Below, one piece after another: positions 20,218 through 29,375 of a stretch of DNA of 50,372 bases. The position numbers were made by a program, and so were the translations under genes. This stretch comes from Pseudoalteromonas piscicida (GTDB lineage: Bacteria; Pseudomonadota; Gammaproteobacteria; Enterobacterales; Alteromonadaceae). Where the stretch lies: contig NZ_NKHF01000005.1 in the NCBI RefSeq assembly GCF_002744175.1, forward strand, positions 1 through 50,372. Reading direction: 5' to 3'. The stretch's first letter is position 1. Every line of letters starts with the position of its first letter. Below the pieces are notes generated by a model that was not told where the DNA came from, did no database searches, and saw only the letters and a list, made by a program, of their open reading frames with translations.

Positions 20218-21536
20218 GCGTGTTCCTCCACCAAACGGACGAACTCATCCCCCCGCGCCATGTAATTCGGATACATGTCGATACTGGCACAAGCGGGCGC
20301 TAGCAATACAATGTCACCATTGGTGGCAATAGTTTTAGCAGCCAACACGGCTTCAGTTAAACTATTAACCCGATGGCTGTTCCTTAATAAAGGCATAAAC
20401 TGCTCGCCATCCTGTCCAAAGCAGAATAGCGCCTTACAGTGTGCACTCAGCGGCGCTTTTAGCGGCGTAAGATCAGCTCCTTTGGCATCACCGCCAACAA
20501 TCAAAATAATGTTCTTTTTATCCGTCGCTAAAGATTCAATAGCGGCGACCGTTGACCCAACATTCGTTGCTTTAGAGTCATTAAAATAACGGACTCCAGC
20601 AACATCGGCGACCAACTGACAGCGATGTGGTAACCCAGTAAAGCTAGAAAATGCCTGAGCAAATGCAGTCATCGCGATCTGCATCGGTGAAAGTAGAGCC
20701 AATACAGCCAGTGCATTAAACTGGTTGTGCTTACCTACCATAGTCAATGTACTGACCGGTAATAGCGGGTTTTGCTGGTGAGCAAAATAGGGCTCGCCTG
20801 CAACATTCATCAAATGGTAATCACCTTCAGTAAGCGACACACTGCTGCCTTGACCATGCTGAGCAAAGGTATGCTTATCTTCGGCGTTAAATACAACATG
20901 CTCAACATGCTGATAAATGCGTTGCTTTGCCTTGATATACGCTTGGAAGTCTGGGTAACGGTCCATGTGATCCTCAGTAATATTGAGGATCATCGCGGAT
21001 AAACAAGCAAGGCTATGGGTTGTTTCTAACTGGAAGCTTGACAGCTCCAGCACATAAACATCGTAGGGTTGCTCAAGCAATGACAACACGGAAGTGCCAA
21101 TATTACCGCCCAGCCCAACTTTTAACCCTGCCGCTTTGAGCACTTCAGTGGCTAAACTGACGACCGTTGATTTTCCATTTGAGCCCGTTACAGCAATGAC
21201 GGGACGAGTATTTAGCCGCGCGAAAAGCTCAATATCCCCAATTACTTCAACGCCTTGTGCTATGGCTTCCGCAACACTTTGCTCAAAAAGTGGGATCCCA
21301 GGACTAATAATGATGAGATCAGTTTGCGCCAAAGCGGCATCGGCAAGATTGCCAAATACCGCTTCACATTCAGGTGCGCTGTGATTCAACCAATCCGCGC
21401 CAGGCGGCACAGGACGGCTATCAACCACTTTTGGATTAATACCGTGAGAAAGCAAAAAACGCACAATCCCCTGCCCGGTGACACCAAGCCCCAGTACCGT
21501 GACATGCATTTTTTGTAATTGCTCAATATACGTCAT
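20214..21536 (-). CDS. murD: UDP-MurNAc-L-alanine--D-glutamate ligase MurD
   Basis: A 440-residue Mur ligase adding D-Glu. The ATP loop VTGSNGKSTV is near residue 116 and the FNDSKATN motif near 320, both typical. One base is shared with the mraY stop (TAATG). Confidence 0.97.
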   Translation of the reverse strand: MTYIEQLQKMHVTVLGLGVTGQGIVRFLLSHGINPKVVDSRPVPPGADWLNHSAPECEAVFGNLADAALAQTDLIIISPGIPLFEQSVAEAIAQGVEVIGDIELFARLNTRPVIAVTGSNGKSTVVSLATEVLKAAGLKVGLGGNIGTSVLSLLEQPYDVYVLELSSFQLETTHSLACLSAMILNITEDHMDRYPDFQAYIKAKQRIYQHVEHVVFNAEDKHTFAQHGQGSSVSLTEGDYHLMNVAGEPYFAHQQNPLLPVSTLTMVGKHNQFNALAVLALLSPMQIAMTAFAQAFSSFTGLPHRCQLVADVAGVRYFNDSKATNVGSTVAAIESLATDKKNIILIVGGDAKGADLTPLKAPLSAHCKALFCFGQDGEQFMPLLRNSHRVNSLTEAVLAAKTIATNGDIVLLAPACASIDMYPNYMARGDEFVRLVEEHA

Positions 21537-22618
21537 TATCTAATCTTCAACGTTGCAAGACCTGCCAAAACCAAGATGATTGAGATGATCCAAAAGCGGA
21601 CGATCACTCGTGGTTCCGGCCATCCTTTTAATTCGTAATGATGGTGAATAGGCGCCATTCTAAAGATCCGCTGTCCGCGCAGCTTGTATGAACCGACCTG
21701 TAAGATAACCGACAGAGCCTCCATTACAAACACGCCTCCCATGATCAACAGTACCAATTCTTGACGCACCAAAATAGCAATAATGCCAAGTGCGCCACCA
21801 AGCGCTAGGGAACCTACATCTCCCATAAACACTTGTGCGGGATAGGTGTTGAACCATAAAAAGCCAAGTCCTGCCCCAACAATGGCAGTACATACCACCA
21901 CTAACTCACTGGTCAGTGGTAAGTGCGGAATATGAAGATAACTTGAGAAGTTAGCGTTACCAGTTACATAAGCAATGATGGCAAGTGCTGACGCCACTAA
22001 AATGGTCGGCACAATCGCCAATCCATCCAACCCATCGGTAAGATTAACTGCGTTTGATGTACCTACAATCACAAAGTAGCTCATCACTAAATAGAACAGG
22101 CCAAGTTGTGGTAATACATCTTTTAAAAACGGCACTACTAGAGTGGTCTCTGCTGCGTTGGTAGAGGTAAAATATAAAAATGCCGCGGTTGAAATCGCAA
22201 TCACCGACTGCCAAAAGTACTTCCAACGAGCGATTAGACCTTTGCTGTCTTTTCTGATCACCTTACGATAGTCGTCAACAAAGCCAACAATACCTAAGCT
22301 ACCAATAACAAATAGCGTAACCCAAACGTACTTGTTACTCAGATCTCCCCATAGCAGTGTACTAGTGAAAATTGCCGCGAGGATCAAAATCCCGCCCATC
22401 GTAGGCGTACCGGATTTAGAAAGGTGAGACTCAGGGCCATCATCTCGTACGGTTTGACCAATTTGCATGCGCTGTAACGCTGCAATCAGCTTTGGACCAA
22501 AATACAATGAAATCATTAAGGCAGTTAAAATGCCTAAAATTGCTCTAAGCGTAAGGTATGAAAATACGTTAAACCCAGAGTAATATTGGGTGAGATACTC
22601 GGCTAGCCAAACTAACAT
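21536..22618 (-). CDS. mraY: Phospho-MurNAc-pentapeptide transferase MraY
   Basis: A 360-residue, ten-segment membrane enzyme forming lipid I on undecaprenyl phosphate. Seen: FVDDYRKV, the [10 protein letters not shown] aspartate cluster, and the cytoplasmic MAPIHHHYE loop. GGAG precedes the ATG, and the first bases overlap the end of murF. Confidence 0.97.
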   Translation of the reverse strand: MLVWLAEYLTQYYSGFNVFSYLTLRAILGILTALMISLYFGPKLIAALQRMQIGQTVRDDGPESHLSKSGTPTMGGILILAAIFTSTLLWGDLSNKYVWVTLFVIGSLGIVGFVDDYRKVIRKDSKGLIARWKYFWQSVIAISTAAFLYFTSTNAAETTLVVPFLKDVLPQLGLFYLVMSYFVIVGTSNAVNLTDGLDGLAIVPTILVASALAIIAYVTGNANFSSYLHIPHLPLTSELVVVCTAIVGAGLGFLWFNTYPAQVFMGDVGSLALGGALGIIAILVRQELVLLIMGGVFVMEALSVILQVGSYKLRGQRIFRMAPIHHHYELKGWPEPRVIVRFWIISIILVLAGLATLKIR

Positions 22619-24006
22619 GTTACTTCTCCTGTCTCGCTATCCGACTGGCCAGCGTTTACTAATTCTTCAACCAGCAATTCCATCCGCGCACTACGTGATC
22701 CTTTTACAATAACGGTGCACTGGCCTGATTGCTCAGCCAACACAACCTTTAACGCCTTTAGCAGGTTTTCTCTGGTAGAGAAGTGACGGTTTGGTTTTTC
22801 AAACACATTGCTCGCACTACTGCTCAAAACCCCCAAAGAAAACAGCTCATCAATACCCTGTTGTTTAGCGTACTCGCCCACTTCACGGTGGTATTCACGG
22901 GCATCTTCACCAAGCTCTGCCATATCGCCAAGGGCCAGTACCTTATAGCCAGACATAGAAGCGAGTAAATCAATTGCTGCATTCACAGATTTAACATTGG
23001 CATTATAAGTGTCATCTACCACTCGGAGCGTGTCTGACACTTGGATCATGTTGACTCTGCCTTTCACTTCACTCATCTGTGCAAGACCAGATGCTACCTC
23101 TGCAAGGCTTGCTCCCAATTCAGTGGTGAGCGCCGCAGCAATAAGTGCATTGCCCACATTATGCTGTCCAGATAGCGGCAAACTCACACTAGCACGCTGT
23201 GTACCTCGGCATAAGGTAAATGATGGACGCGCTAACTCGTCTAATTCAACATCTTCCACCCAAGTATCCAGCGACTCCTGCAAACTGTAGCGTTTCATGT
23301 TTGTAACGGTAAGATTTTCTTGCCACATTTGGGCATAATCACTATCGGCGTTGATCACTGCAACACCGTCCGCTTTAAGACCTGAGAAGATCTCTCCTTT
23401 TGCTTTACCAACACCATCGATAGAACCAAACCCTTCGATATGCGCTGGGGCAACATTACATACAGTTGCAACATCAGGGCTTACCAGCGCAGTTGTGTAG
23501 GCGATTTCACCTAAATGGTTAGCACCTAACTCAACCACTGCATATTGGTCATCTTCGCTTAAACGTAATAGTGTCAGAGGCACACCAATATCATTATTAA
23601 AGTTACCTTTGGTCGCCAGTACTTTACCCTTTTGCGCTAAAATGGCTGCGCACATTTCTTTTACTGTGGTTTTACCAACACTCCCCGTGATGGCAATGGT
23701 TTTTGGTGCTACAATATCAATAACTGCCTTACCAATTTGCCCCAAAGCAATGCGGGTGTCATCTACCACAAATTGCACTAAATCAATGTCTTCGTCACGA
23801 CTAGATACGATGGCTGCAATTGCCCCACGTTCTTTCGCAACGGCTAAAAAGCGATGACCGTCAAAATTAGGCCCTTTAAGCGCTAAGAATACTTCTCCAG
23901 GTTGAATGGTTCTGGTGTCAGTATTTATATTGGCGACTGCCAAATTCTCCCCGTCGTAAGGGGTTGTTAAGACTGCTGCAAGCCAAGAGAAATCCATCTT
24001 GATCAT
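22612..24006 (-). CDS. murF: UDP-MurNAc-tripeptide--D-Ala-D-Ala ligase MurF
   Basis: A Mur ligase that adds the Ddl product, D-Ala-D-Ala. ATP loop [13 protein letters not shown] near residue 105. The longest frame begins at 24039, but ATG 24006 has GGGG seven bases upstream and overlaps the murE stop as ATGA, so I use it (464 residues). Confidence 0.95.
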   Translation of the reverse strand: MIKMDFSWLAAVLTTPYDGENLAVANINTDTRTIQPGEVFLALKGPNFDGHRFLAVAKERGAIAAIVSSRDEDIDLVQFVVDDTRIALGQIGKAVIDIVAPKTIAITGSVGKTTVKEMCAAILAQKGKVLATKGNFNNDIGVPLTLLRLSEDDQYAVVELGANHLGEIAYTTALVSPDVATVCNVAPAHIEGFGSIDGVGKAKGEIFSGLKADGVAVINADSDYAQMWQENLTVTNMKRYSLQESLDTWVEDVELDELARPSFTLCRGTQRASVSLPLSGQHNVGNALIAAALTTELGASLAEVASGLAQMSEVKGRVNMIQVSDTLRVVDDTYNANVKSVNAAIDLLASMSGYKVLALGDMAELGEDAREYHREVGEYAKQQGIDELFSLGVLSSSASNVFEKPNRHFSTRENLLKALKVVLAEQSGQCTVIVKGSRSARMELLVEELVNAGQSDSETGEVTC

Positions 24007-25466
24007 GCCTTTTCCCCTTTTAAAATCGCTGCAACGCATTGTCTATCGCAAAAATCAATGCGTTCAGTACCTATAATCTGATAATCTTCATGACCTTTCC
24101 CCGCAATCAACACCACACTGTTTTCGTCAGCAAGGTCTATTGCGTGTTGAATGGCCAACCCTCTGTCAGGCTGGCAGACAGCATACTCAGAGTGGATGAG
24201 TCCTGCCTTAACGTCATCAATGATTAAATTAGGATCTTCACTGCGCGGATTATCACTGGTGATCACTAGCTTATCCGCAAACTTTTCCGCCGCACGGGCC
24301 ATCTCAGGCCGTTTACCTTTGTCTCTATCACCGCCACAACCAAACACGCAAATAAGTTCACCAGGTACGTGTTGTCTCAACGCTTGTAGCGCTAGGGCTA
24401 GCGCATCGGGTGTGTGAGCATAGTCAACAATACAAGTGGGCTGTTCTGGAGCGCTAAAAGGCTGCATCCGCCCGGCAACGGGAGAAAGCTTAGAACACGC
24501 TTGTGCCAGCGATTCAAGGCTCTCCCCTTGGATCAATAACGTGGCAAAGGCAGCTGCTAAGTTATAAAGGTTAAATTCACCGTACAGCGGCACGTTGACT
24601 TCACATTCACCCCAACTGGTTTTTAACATCGCTGTTAAGCCATTAGGATGTGCCGACACGGCATCAAAAAACACAAATTGCTCGAACCTATGCTCAGCAT
24701 GCCAACGCCCGTAAACTACCAACGTCTCATCGTCAAAGGTTTGCGCCCAGCTTGCCCCAACTTCATCATCTAAGTTAATCACTTTGTAGTTAGGCGCACA
24801 GCGCGTGAATAATAACCGCTTAGCTTCAGCGTAGCTGTCCATATCGCCATGATAGTCAAGGTGGTCACGGGACAAGTTAGTAAATACAGCGACATCAAAA
24901 TCACATTCATCAACACGGCCTTGTACTAAACCATGTGAAGACACTTCCATCGCGACTTGCTTATAGTCGCGGTTCAAGCACGCTAAAATACGTTGTAAAT
25001 CTACATTCGATGGGGTGGTATTTTCTAGTGGAATAAGTGCCTCAGGCTGACCATAGCCTAGCGTGCCTATCACGGCTCCAGCACCACCAACTAGGGTCGC
25101 TAAATTGGCAATCATGGCTGTTGTTGTGGACTTGCCATTAGTGCCTGTCACTCCAGTTAACTTCAACTTCTTACTAGGGTAACAATAAAATTTGGCTGCA
25201 ATAGCCGCTACTTTCTCAGCAAGGTTATCGATGAAAATAACCTGCTCTGGTGGTGCGTTAAGCTCGCTTCCCGTTTCGGCTAATACGCACTTAGCGCCCT
25301 GTGCAAGTGCACTGGCTGCATATTTAGCACCATTTTGCGTATGGCCTTGCAAGGCAACAAAACAATCACCCGGTTCGATAGCACGGCTGTCTATTCGTAG
25401 GTTTTCTACTTCAAGTGAAGCAATCGTTACCCCAAAGTCACTTAGTACTTGAGCCAGATCACGCAT
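24003..25466 (-). CDS. murE: UDP-MurNAc-dipeptide--meso-diaminopimelate ligase MurE
   Basis: Adds the third stem residue. The motif SDNPRSEDP near residue 405 is the DNPR signature of meso-diaminopimelate-specific enzymes, so the cell wall is of the usual Gram-negative type. ATP loop VTGTNGKSTTT is near residue 115. I chose ATG 25466, which overlaps the ftsI stop by 8 bp and has GGGAG upstream; the longer frame (25517) runs deep into ftsI. Length 487. Confidence 0.95.
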   Translation of the reverse strand: MRDLAQVLSDFGVTIASLEVENLRIDSRAIEPGDCFVALQGHTQNGAKYAASALAQGAKCVLAETGSELNAPPEQVIFIDNLAEKVAAIAAKFYCYPSKKLKLTGVTGTNGKSTTTAMIANLATLVGGAGAVIGTLGYGQPEALIPLENTTPSNVDLQRILACLNRDYKQVAMEVSSHGLVQGRVDECDFDVAVFTNLSRDHLDYHGDMDSYAEAKRLLFTRCAPNYKVINLDDEVGASWAQTFDDETLVVYGRWHAEHRFEQFVFFDAVSAHPNGLTAMLKTSWGECEVNVPLYGEFNLYNLAAAFATLLIQGESLESLAQACSKLSPVAGRMQPFSAPEQPTCIVDYAHTPDALALALQALRQHVPGELICVFGCGGDRDKGKRPEMARAAEKFADKLVITSDNPRSEDPNLIIDDVKAGLIHSEYAVCQPDRGLAIQHAIDLADENSVVLIAGKGHEDYQIIGTERIDFCDRQCVAAILKGEKA

Positions 25467-27273
25467 CGTTATCCGCTCCCGAGATATAGGCAACGCGTTC
25501 TTTATCTGGCGCCACATTTAAAATTCGTAATGCATTTGACATGATTTCAGCAAATGCAGGGCCTGCAGTTTGACCGCCGTAATATACATCACCAGCGGGC
25601 TCATTCACCATCACCACCACTGCCAGTCTTGGGTCGCTCACCGGTGCTACGCCGGCAAAGTAGCCTACGTATTCATCACCATAACCACCTGCTACCGCTT
25701 TTTCTGAAGTACCGGTTTTACCTGCAGCACGATAACCATCAACCTTAACGTTATGAGCCGTGCCGCCGCGCTCAAATACCGATTCCATCATTTCTACAAC
25801 AGCGTGCGTGTCTCGCTCACTAAAAATACGTCGACCTTCTGGTACTTCGTCTTGTTTAACTATCGTTAGCGGTCGCAAGATGCCGCCTGCACCAAACATC
25901 GCATACAGTCTTGCCATTTGCGCTGTGCTCACCGACACCGCATAGCCATAAGACAAAGTCGCAATTTCAAAGTTAGACCAACGGCGGTTTGGATAAAATA
26001 ACCCCGCGCTTTCGCCAATCATATGAGAGCCTGTTGGCTCGCCAAACCCAACCTGCTGATAAAGGTTTATAAATGCTTCTTTCGGTATCATTTGCGAGAT
26101 CTTGGCAACCCCCATATTGCTGGAAATCTTGAGGATCTCTCTAAGGCTTAGCTCACCATTGTTACGCGTATCTTTCACCAACCCGCCGCTTAAGTTCATC
26201 CAGCCTGGGTAAGTGTCTATGGTGTCTGTCGCCTTCACTGCGCCATAGTGTAAACCTGCGAGTATCGCTAGTGGTTTCAGCGTTGAGCCTGGCTCAAACA
26301 AATCAGTCATGGCACGATTACGGCGCTTATATGGTGCTGCGGTGCTCAAGTCGTTAGGGTTGAAGCTTGGACTATTCACCAAAGCTAAAATTTCACCGGT
26401 ATGAACATCAACAACCATTGCCGACCCAGAAGTCGCTTTGTAGCTTAATACTGCTGACTTTAACGCTCGATAGGCGATGGCTTGGATCCGAAGGTCAATG
26501 CTGAGATAGACATCTTCAGGTTCGACCCGCTGCTCTTCTGAAAGTACTTGAACCTCTCGGCCTTGTGCGTCTTTACGAATGGTACGTTGACCCGCTGTCC
26601 CCGTCAGGGCCGAATCAAACATACGCTCTACGCCTTCAATCCCTTTACCATCAATGTTGGTTACACCGATCATGTGTGCAGTTACTTCGCCACTGGGATA
26701 AAAACGTTTAGACTCATCAAGTAAGTGAACCCCAGGAAGGCGCATTTGACGAATATAGTTGGCAACAACCGCGGTGACTTGGCGTTTCAAATAGACAAAA
26801 CGACGGCTTGGGTCTCCCCGAAGCCGTTCATCGACATTCTCTGGTTTGAGTCTGAGCACATCCGCAAGCTCTTTCCACCTGAGCTCATCATCGTACCAAG
26901 CTTGTTTACGTTTGCTCAGCTCGGCAGCGTTTTTCTCTAGTGCTTTGTAATCTTCGCCTTCTTTGCGTGCCCTACGCAACACCTTTTTGGCTAAGGCTTT
27001 ATCAATGGCTAACGGATCTGCATAGACGCTGACCACAGGAACACTCACCGCCAGCTCTTTGCCGTTGCGGTCGAAGATCATTCCCCGCTGCACGTTGAGC
27101 TTTTCAACACGTACAGTACGCTTTTCGTTTTCTTCTATTGCTTTATCGGGTTCAATAACTTGGAGGAAAGCTGCACGTGCGACTAACGTCATAAATACCG
27201 TGAGCATCACACCGCACACCAATGCAAAGCGCCAGGTAATAATGGATTGAGTTTTTTGCTTAGGTTTATTCAT
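25459..27273 (-). CDS. ftsI: Septal transpeptidase FtsI (PBP3)
   Basis: A 604-residue class B penicillin-binding protein that cross-links septal peptidoglycan. One N-terminal membrane anchor (about residues 13-35) precedes the pedestal domain and the transpeptidase domain. The three active-site motifs are present: STLK near 327, SSN near 385, and KTG near 520. The start overlaps the ftsL stop as ATGA. Confidence 0.97.
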   Translation of the reverse strand: MNKPKQKTQSIITWRFALVCGVMLTVFMTLVARAAFLQVIEPDKAIEENEKRTVRVEKLNVQRGMIFDRNGKELAVSVPVVSVYADPLAIDKALAKKVLRRARKEGEDYKALEKNAAELSKRKQAWYDDELRWKELADVLRLKPENVDERLRGDPSRRFVYLKRQVTAVVANYIRQMRLPGVHLLDESKRFYPSGEVTAHMIGVTNIDGKGIEGVERMFDSALTGTAGQRTIRKDAQGREVQVLSEEQRVEPEDVYLSIDLRIQAIAYRALKSAVLSYKATSGSAMVVDVHTGEILALVNSPSFNPNDLSTAAPYKRRNRAMTDLFEPGSTLKPLAILAGLHYGAVKATDTIDTYPGWMNLSGGLVKDTRNNGELSLREILKISSNMGVAKISQMIPKEAFINLYQQVGFGEPTGSHMIGESAGLFYPNRRWSNFEIATLSYGYAVSVSTAQMARLYAMFGAGGILRPLTIVKQDEVPEGRRIFSERDTHAVVEMMESVFERGGTAHNVKVDGYRAAGKTGTSEKAVAGGYGDEYVGYFAGVAPVSDPRLAVVVMVNEPAGDVYYGGQTAGPAFAEIMSNALRILNVAPDKERVAYISGADNDA

Positions 27274-27593
27274 GGCAGCACAATCACCTGTTCATCTTTA
27301 CTGGTTGGACGTTGCATCTCTAACTGCATTTTTGCAATTTCTTCGATTCTGGCGTGCTGTGAGTAAAACTCTTCTTCTACAACAAGGTAACGCCACTGCA
27401 AATCGAGTTCATCGCGCTGCTGTAATAACTCATCTTGCAGTATTAGTTGCTGCCTGGTTAAATGGGTGATCTGCACGACAGACAGCGCCGAAATTAAGAT
27501 CGTCAAGAGCAAGAAAGCCGTCAACTTATTGGAAATTAAATAATGTCCAATTTCGACAAACAGATTGGGTTGACGCTGCTTGCTGGCGTTCAT
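27270..27593 (-). CDS. ftsL: Cell-division protein FtsL
   Basis: A 107-residue bitopic protein: short cytoplasmic part, one membrane segment (TAFLLLTILISALSVV, about residues 25-42), then a periplasmic coiled coil rich in Gln/Leu/Glu that would pair with FtsB. Identified by size, topology and position between rsmH and ftsI. GGAG lies eight bases before the ATG; one base is shared with the rsmH stop (TAATG). Confidence 0.9.
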   Translation of the reverse strand: MNASKQRQPNLFVEIGHYLISNKLTAFLLLTILISALSVVQITHLTRQQLILQDELLQQRDELDLQWRYLVVEEEFYSQHARIEEIAKMQLEMQRPTSKDEQVIVLP

Positions 27594-28525
27594 TAGAGCT
27601 TCTCCGCCACTCTTAATACTGAGCTTCGCGAACGCGGATTTTGTGCAATCTCTTCGTCGCTTGGCTTAATGGCTTTACCCACTGCCTTTAAGGTGAGATT
27701 TTGTTTAAGTTGTTCATCCGTTAAAGGCAGACCTCTGGGTATCGCCTCTCCCTTACTCTGCTTTTTAATAAACTGCTTCACAATGCGATCTTCTAACGAA
27801 TGAAACGAGATCACCACGAGACGACCACCTGGTTTCAATACTTCTAAAGATGCTTGTAATGCCGTTTGAATTTCTTCCAGTTCACTGTTGATATAAATAC
27901 GGATCGCTTGAAATGTACGAGTTGCCGGATGTTTGTGCTTGTCTTTTACCGGCACTGCATCGTCGATTAATTGCGCCAATTGCGCTGTTGTGGTGATAGT
28001 AGTGTGCTCACGGGTTTCGATAATTTTACGAGCAATACGCGTCGCAAATTTTTCTTCGCCATACTTTTTGATCACAAACACCATTTCTTCTAATTCGGCT
28101 TCCGCTAACCACTGCGCAGCACTGCGACCAGAATCTGGGTCCATACGCATATCAAGTGGGCCGTCTTTCATAAAACTAAAGCCACGGTCAGCATCATCAA
28201 GTTGAGGTGAAGACACACCAATATCTAACAAGATGCCATCAACCTGACCTAAAATACCCGCTTGCTCAGCAACCGATTTAATCTGTGAAAAGCGATTACG
28301 GGCGATAGAAAAACGCGTATCGTCAGCAAACTTCTCAGCGGCTTTGATGGCTTGTGGATCTTGGTCTATCGCTTGTAAACGCCCAGTCGATAATCGTTTG
28401 AGGATTTCACCTGAGTGCCCACCACGACCAAATGTCCCGTCGATATAAATACCTTCAGGATTTATTGCTAGGGCATCTAGGGTTTCGGTCATTAGTACCG
28501 AAATATGCTTAAACTCTTCGCTCAT
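27593..28525 (-). CDS. rsmH: 16S rRNA (cytosine-1402-N4)-methyltransferase RsmH
   Basis: A 310-residue SAM-dependent methyltransferase acting on the ribosomal P site. Seen: [15 protein letters not shown]-binding loop near residue 28, [10 protein letters not shown], and the late [12 protein letters not shown] motif. Its position second in the dcw cluster after mraZ is canonical. Confidence 0.97.
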   Translation of the reverse strand: MSEEFKHISVLMTETLDALAINPEGIYIDGTFGRGGHSGEILKRLSTGRLQAIDQDPQAIKAAEKFADDTRFSIARNRFSQIKSVAEQAGILGQVDGILLDIGVSSPQLDDADRGFSFMKDGPLDMRMDPDSGRSAAQWLAEAELEEMVFVIKKYGEEKFATRIARKIIETREHTTITTTAQLAQLIDDAVPVKDKHKHPATRTFQAIRIYINSELEEIQTALQASLEVLKPGGRLVVISFHSLEDRIVKQFIKKQSKGEAIPRGLPLTDEQLKQNLTLKAVGKAIKPSDEEIAQNPRSRSSVLRVAEKL

Positions 28526-28539
28526 TAATTCGTTTACCC

Positions 28540-28998
28540 CTACAAGGAAAAGTTTTCCAGTTCAGGGCTTTCCTCAAAGTTTCCTGAGTGTTCAATTTGG
28601 GTATCAGCTTGCATTTGCTGATACCAGCGTTCTTCATCCCAGATTTCAAATTTGTTGAGTAAGCCAACTAACATGATCTTTTTGCCGAGCTGCGCATGAG
28701 AGCGCAATGAAGGCGCCAGTAAGATCCGACCGTTTTTATCTAGTTGGTATTCTGTAGCATGACCTAGCAACATTCGCTGCCAGCGTCTCACTCTGGGATT
28801 GGTGTTAGAGATGCGACTTAGTTTGGTCTCAATTTCTAGCCATTCGGTGAGTGGGTAAAGCCACAAACATGGTTCGTTGATCGCAATAGTGCAAATGACC
28901 GTTCCCTGTTCTTCAGACAGCAGCGGTTGACGGTACTTAGTTGGTACCGCAAAACGCCCTTTGTCATCCAAAGCTAGCGAACTTGCACCTCGAAACAT
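28540..28998 (-). CDS. mraZ: Transcriptional regulator MraZ
   Basis: A 152-residue protein made of two AbrB-like swapped-hairpin repeats, each with the DxxGR motif (DDKGRFAVP near residue 13, [10 protein letters not shown] near 90). MraZ rings bind spaced direct repeats before their own gene and repress the cluster in E. coli; matching repeats lie at 29021-29060. AGGA is six bases before the ATG. Confidence 0.96.
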   Translation of the reverse strand: MFRGASSLALDDKGRFAVPTKYRQPLLSEEQGTVICTIAINEPCLWLYPLTEWLEIETKLSRISNTNPRVRRWQRMLLGHATEYQLDKNGRILLAPSLRSHAQLGKKIMLVGLLNKFEIWDEERWYQQMQADTQIEHSGNFEESPELENFSL

Positions 28999-29020
28999 GC
29001 GTGATCCTATTTATAAGTTG

Positions 29021-29060
29021 GTTGATCCAGTTTGATCCACTAAAACCCACTTTTTACCAC
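29021..29060 (-). promoter_or_regulatory. MraZ-binding direct repeats
   Basis: On the minus strand four pentamers GTGGT, GTGGG, GTGGA and CTGGA are spaced exactly 10 bp apart, matching the TGGGN-type repeats with 5-bp gaps bound by E. coli MraZ. They lie between the -10 element and the mraZ start codon. Confidence 0.75.
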
Positions 29061-29068
29061 AGAAGAAC

Positions 29069-29098
29069 AGTCTAGGGCTTGACAAGCACTTTTGTCAA
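29069..29098 (-). promoter_or_regulatory. mra (dcw cluster) promoter
   Basis: Minus strand TTGACA (29093-29098), 18-bp spacer, TAGACT (29069-29074). It is the only convincing promoter before the 15 coupled division and wall genes. Confidence 0.75.
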
Positions 29099-29100
29099 GC
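29077..29100. repeat. Perfect 9-bp inverted repeat over the mra -35
   Basis: GCTTGACAA and its exact complement TTGTCAAGC are separated by 6 bp and include the -35 hexamer in one arm. It could be an operator. The rest of 29101-29310 is AT-rich, with no other feature seen. Confidence 0.6.
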
Positions 29101-29310
29101 TAAGTCGGCACCTTTAACGCCTTTGAAAGCCAGAAAAATCGCGGGATTTGTGGAAGATCATGAATTTGGTGGAAAAAAGTGGAGAGATGAAAATAGCTCA
29201 GTTTTTTGACTGGATAATCACTTAATACTTTCAAATTAGAAATTAAAAATTCGTGTTCGTCATTCACTCGCGATAGACCGAAAAACAGTGAATTATTTAT
29301 GCAAATTCGC

Positions 29311-29339
29311 TTGGTTGTACCCCATTGATTCGGTATCAT
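29311..29339 (+). promoter_or_regulatory. Promoter of the GGDEF/EAL gene
   Basis: TTGGTT (29311-29316), 17-bp spacer, TATCAT (29334-29339). It places the transcript start near 29346, downstream of the TTG that opens the longest reading frame. Confidence 0.5.
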
Positions 29340-29375
29340 TCGCGCTCTCTGATCAGCTCCAAAGGTGGGATTATT

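Noticed and set aside
11328..28998. Unusual gene order or missing gene in the division/wall cluster
   Set aside because: All expected genes from mraZ to lpxC are present, in the canonical order, with normal motifs; nothing novel beyond the promoter palindrome.
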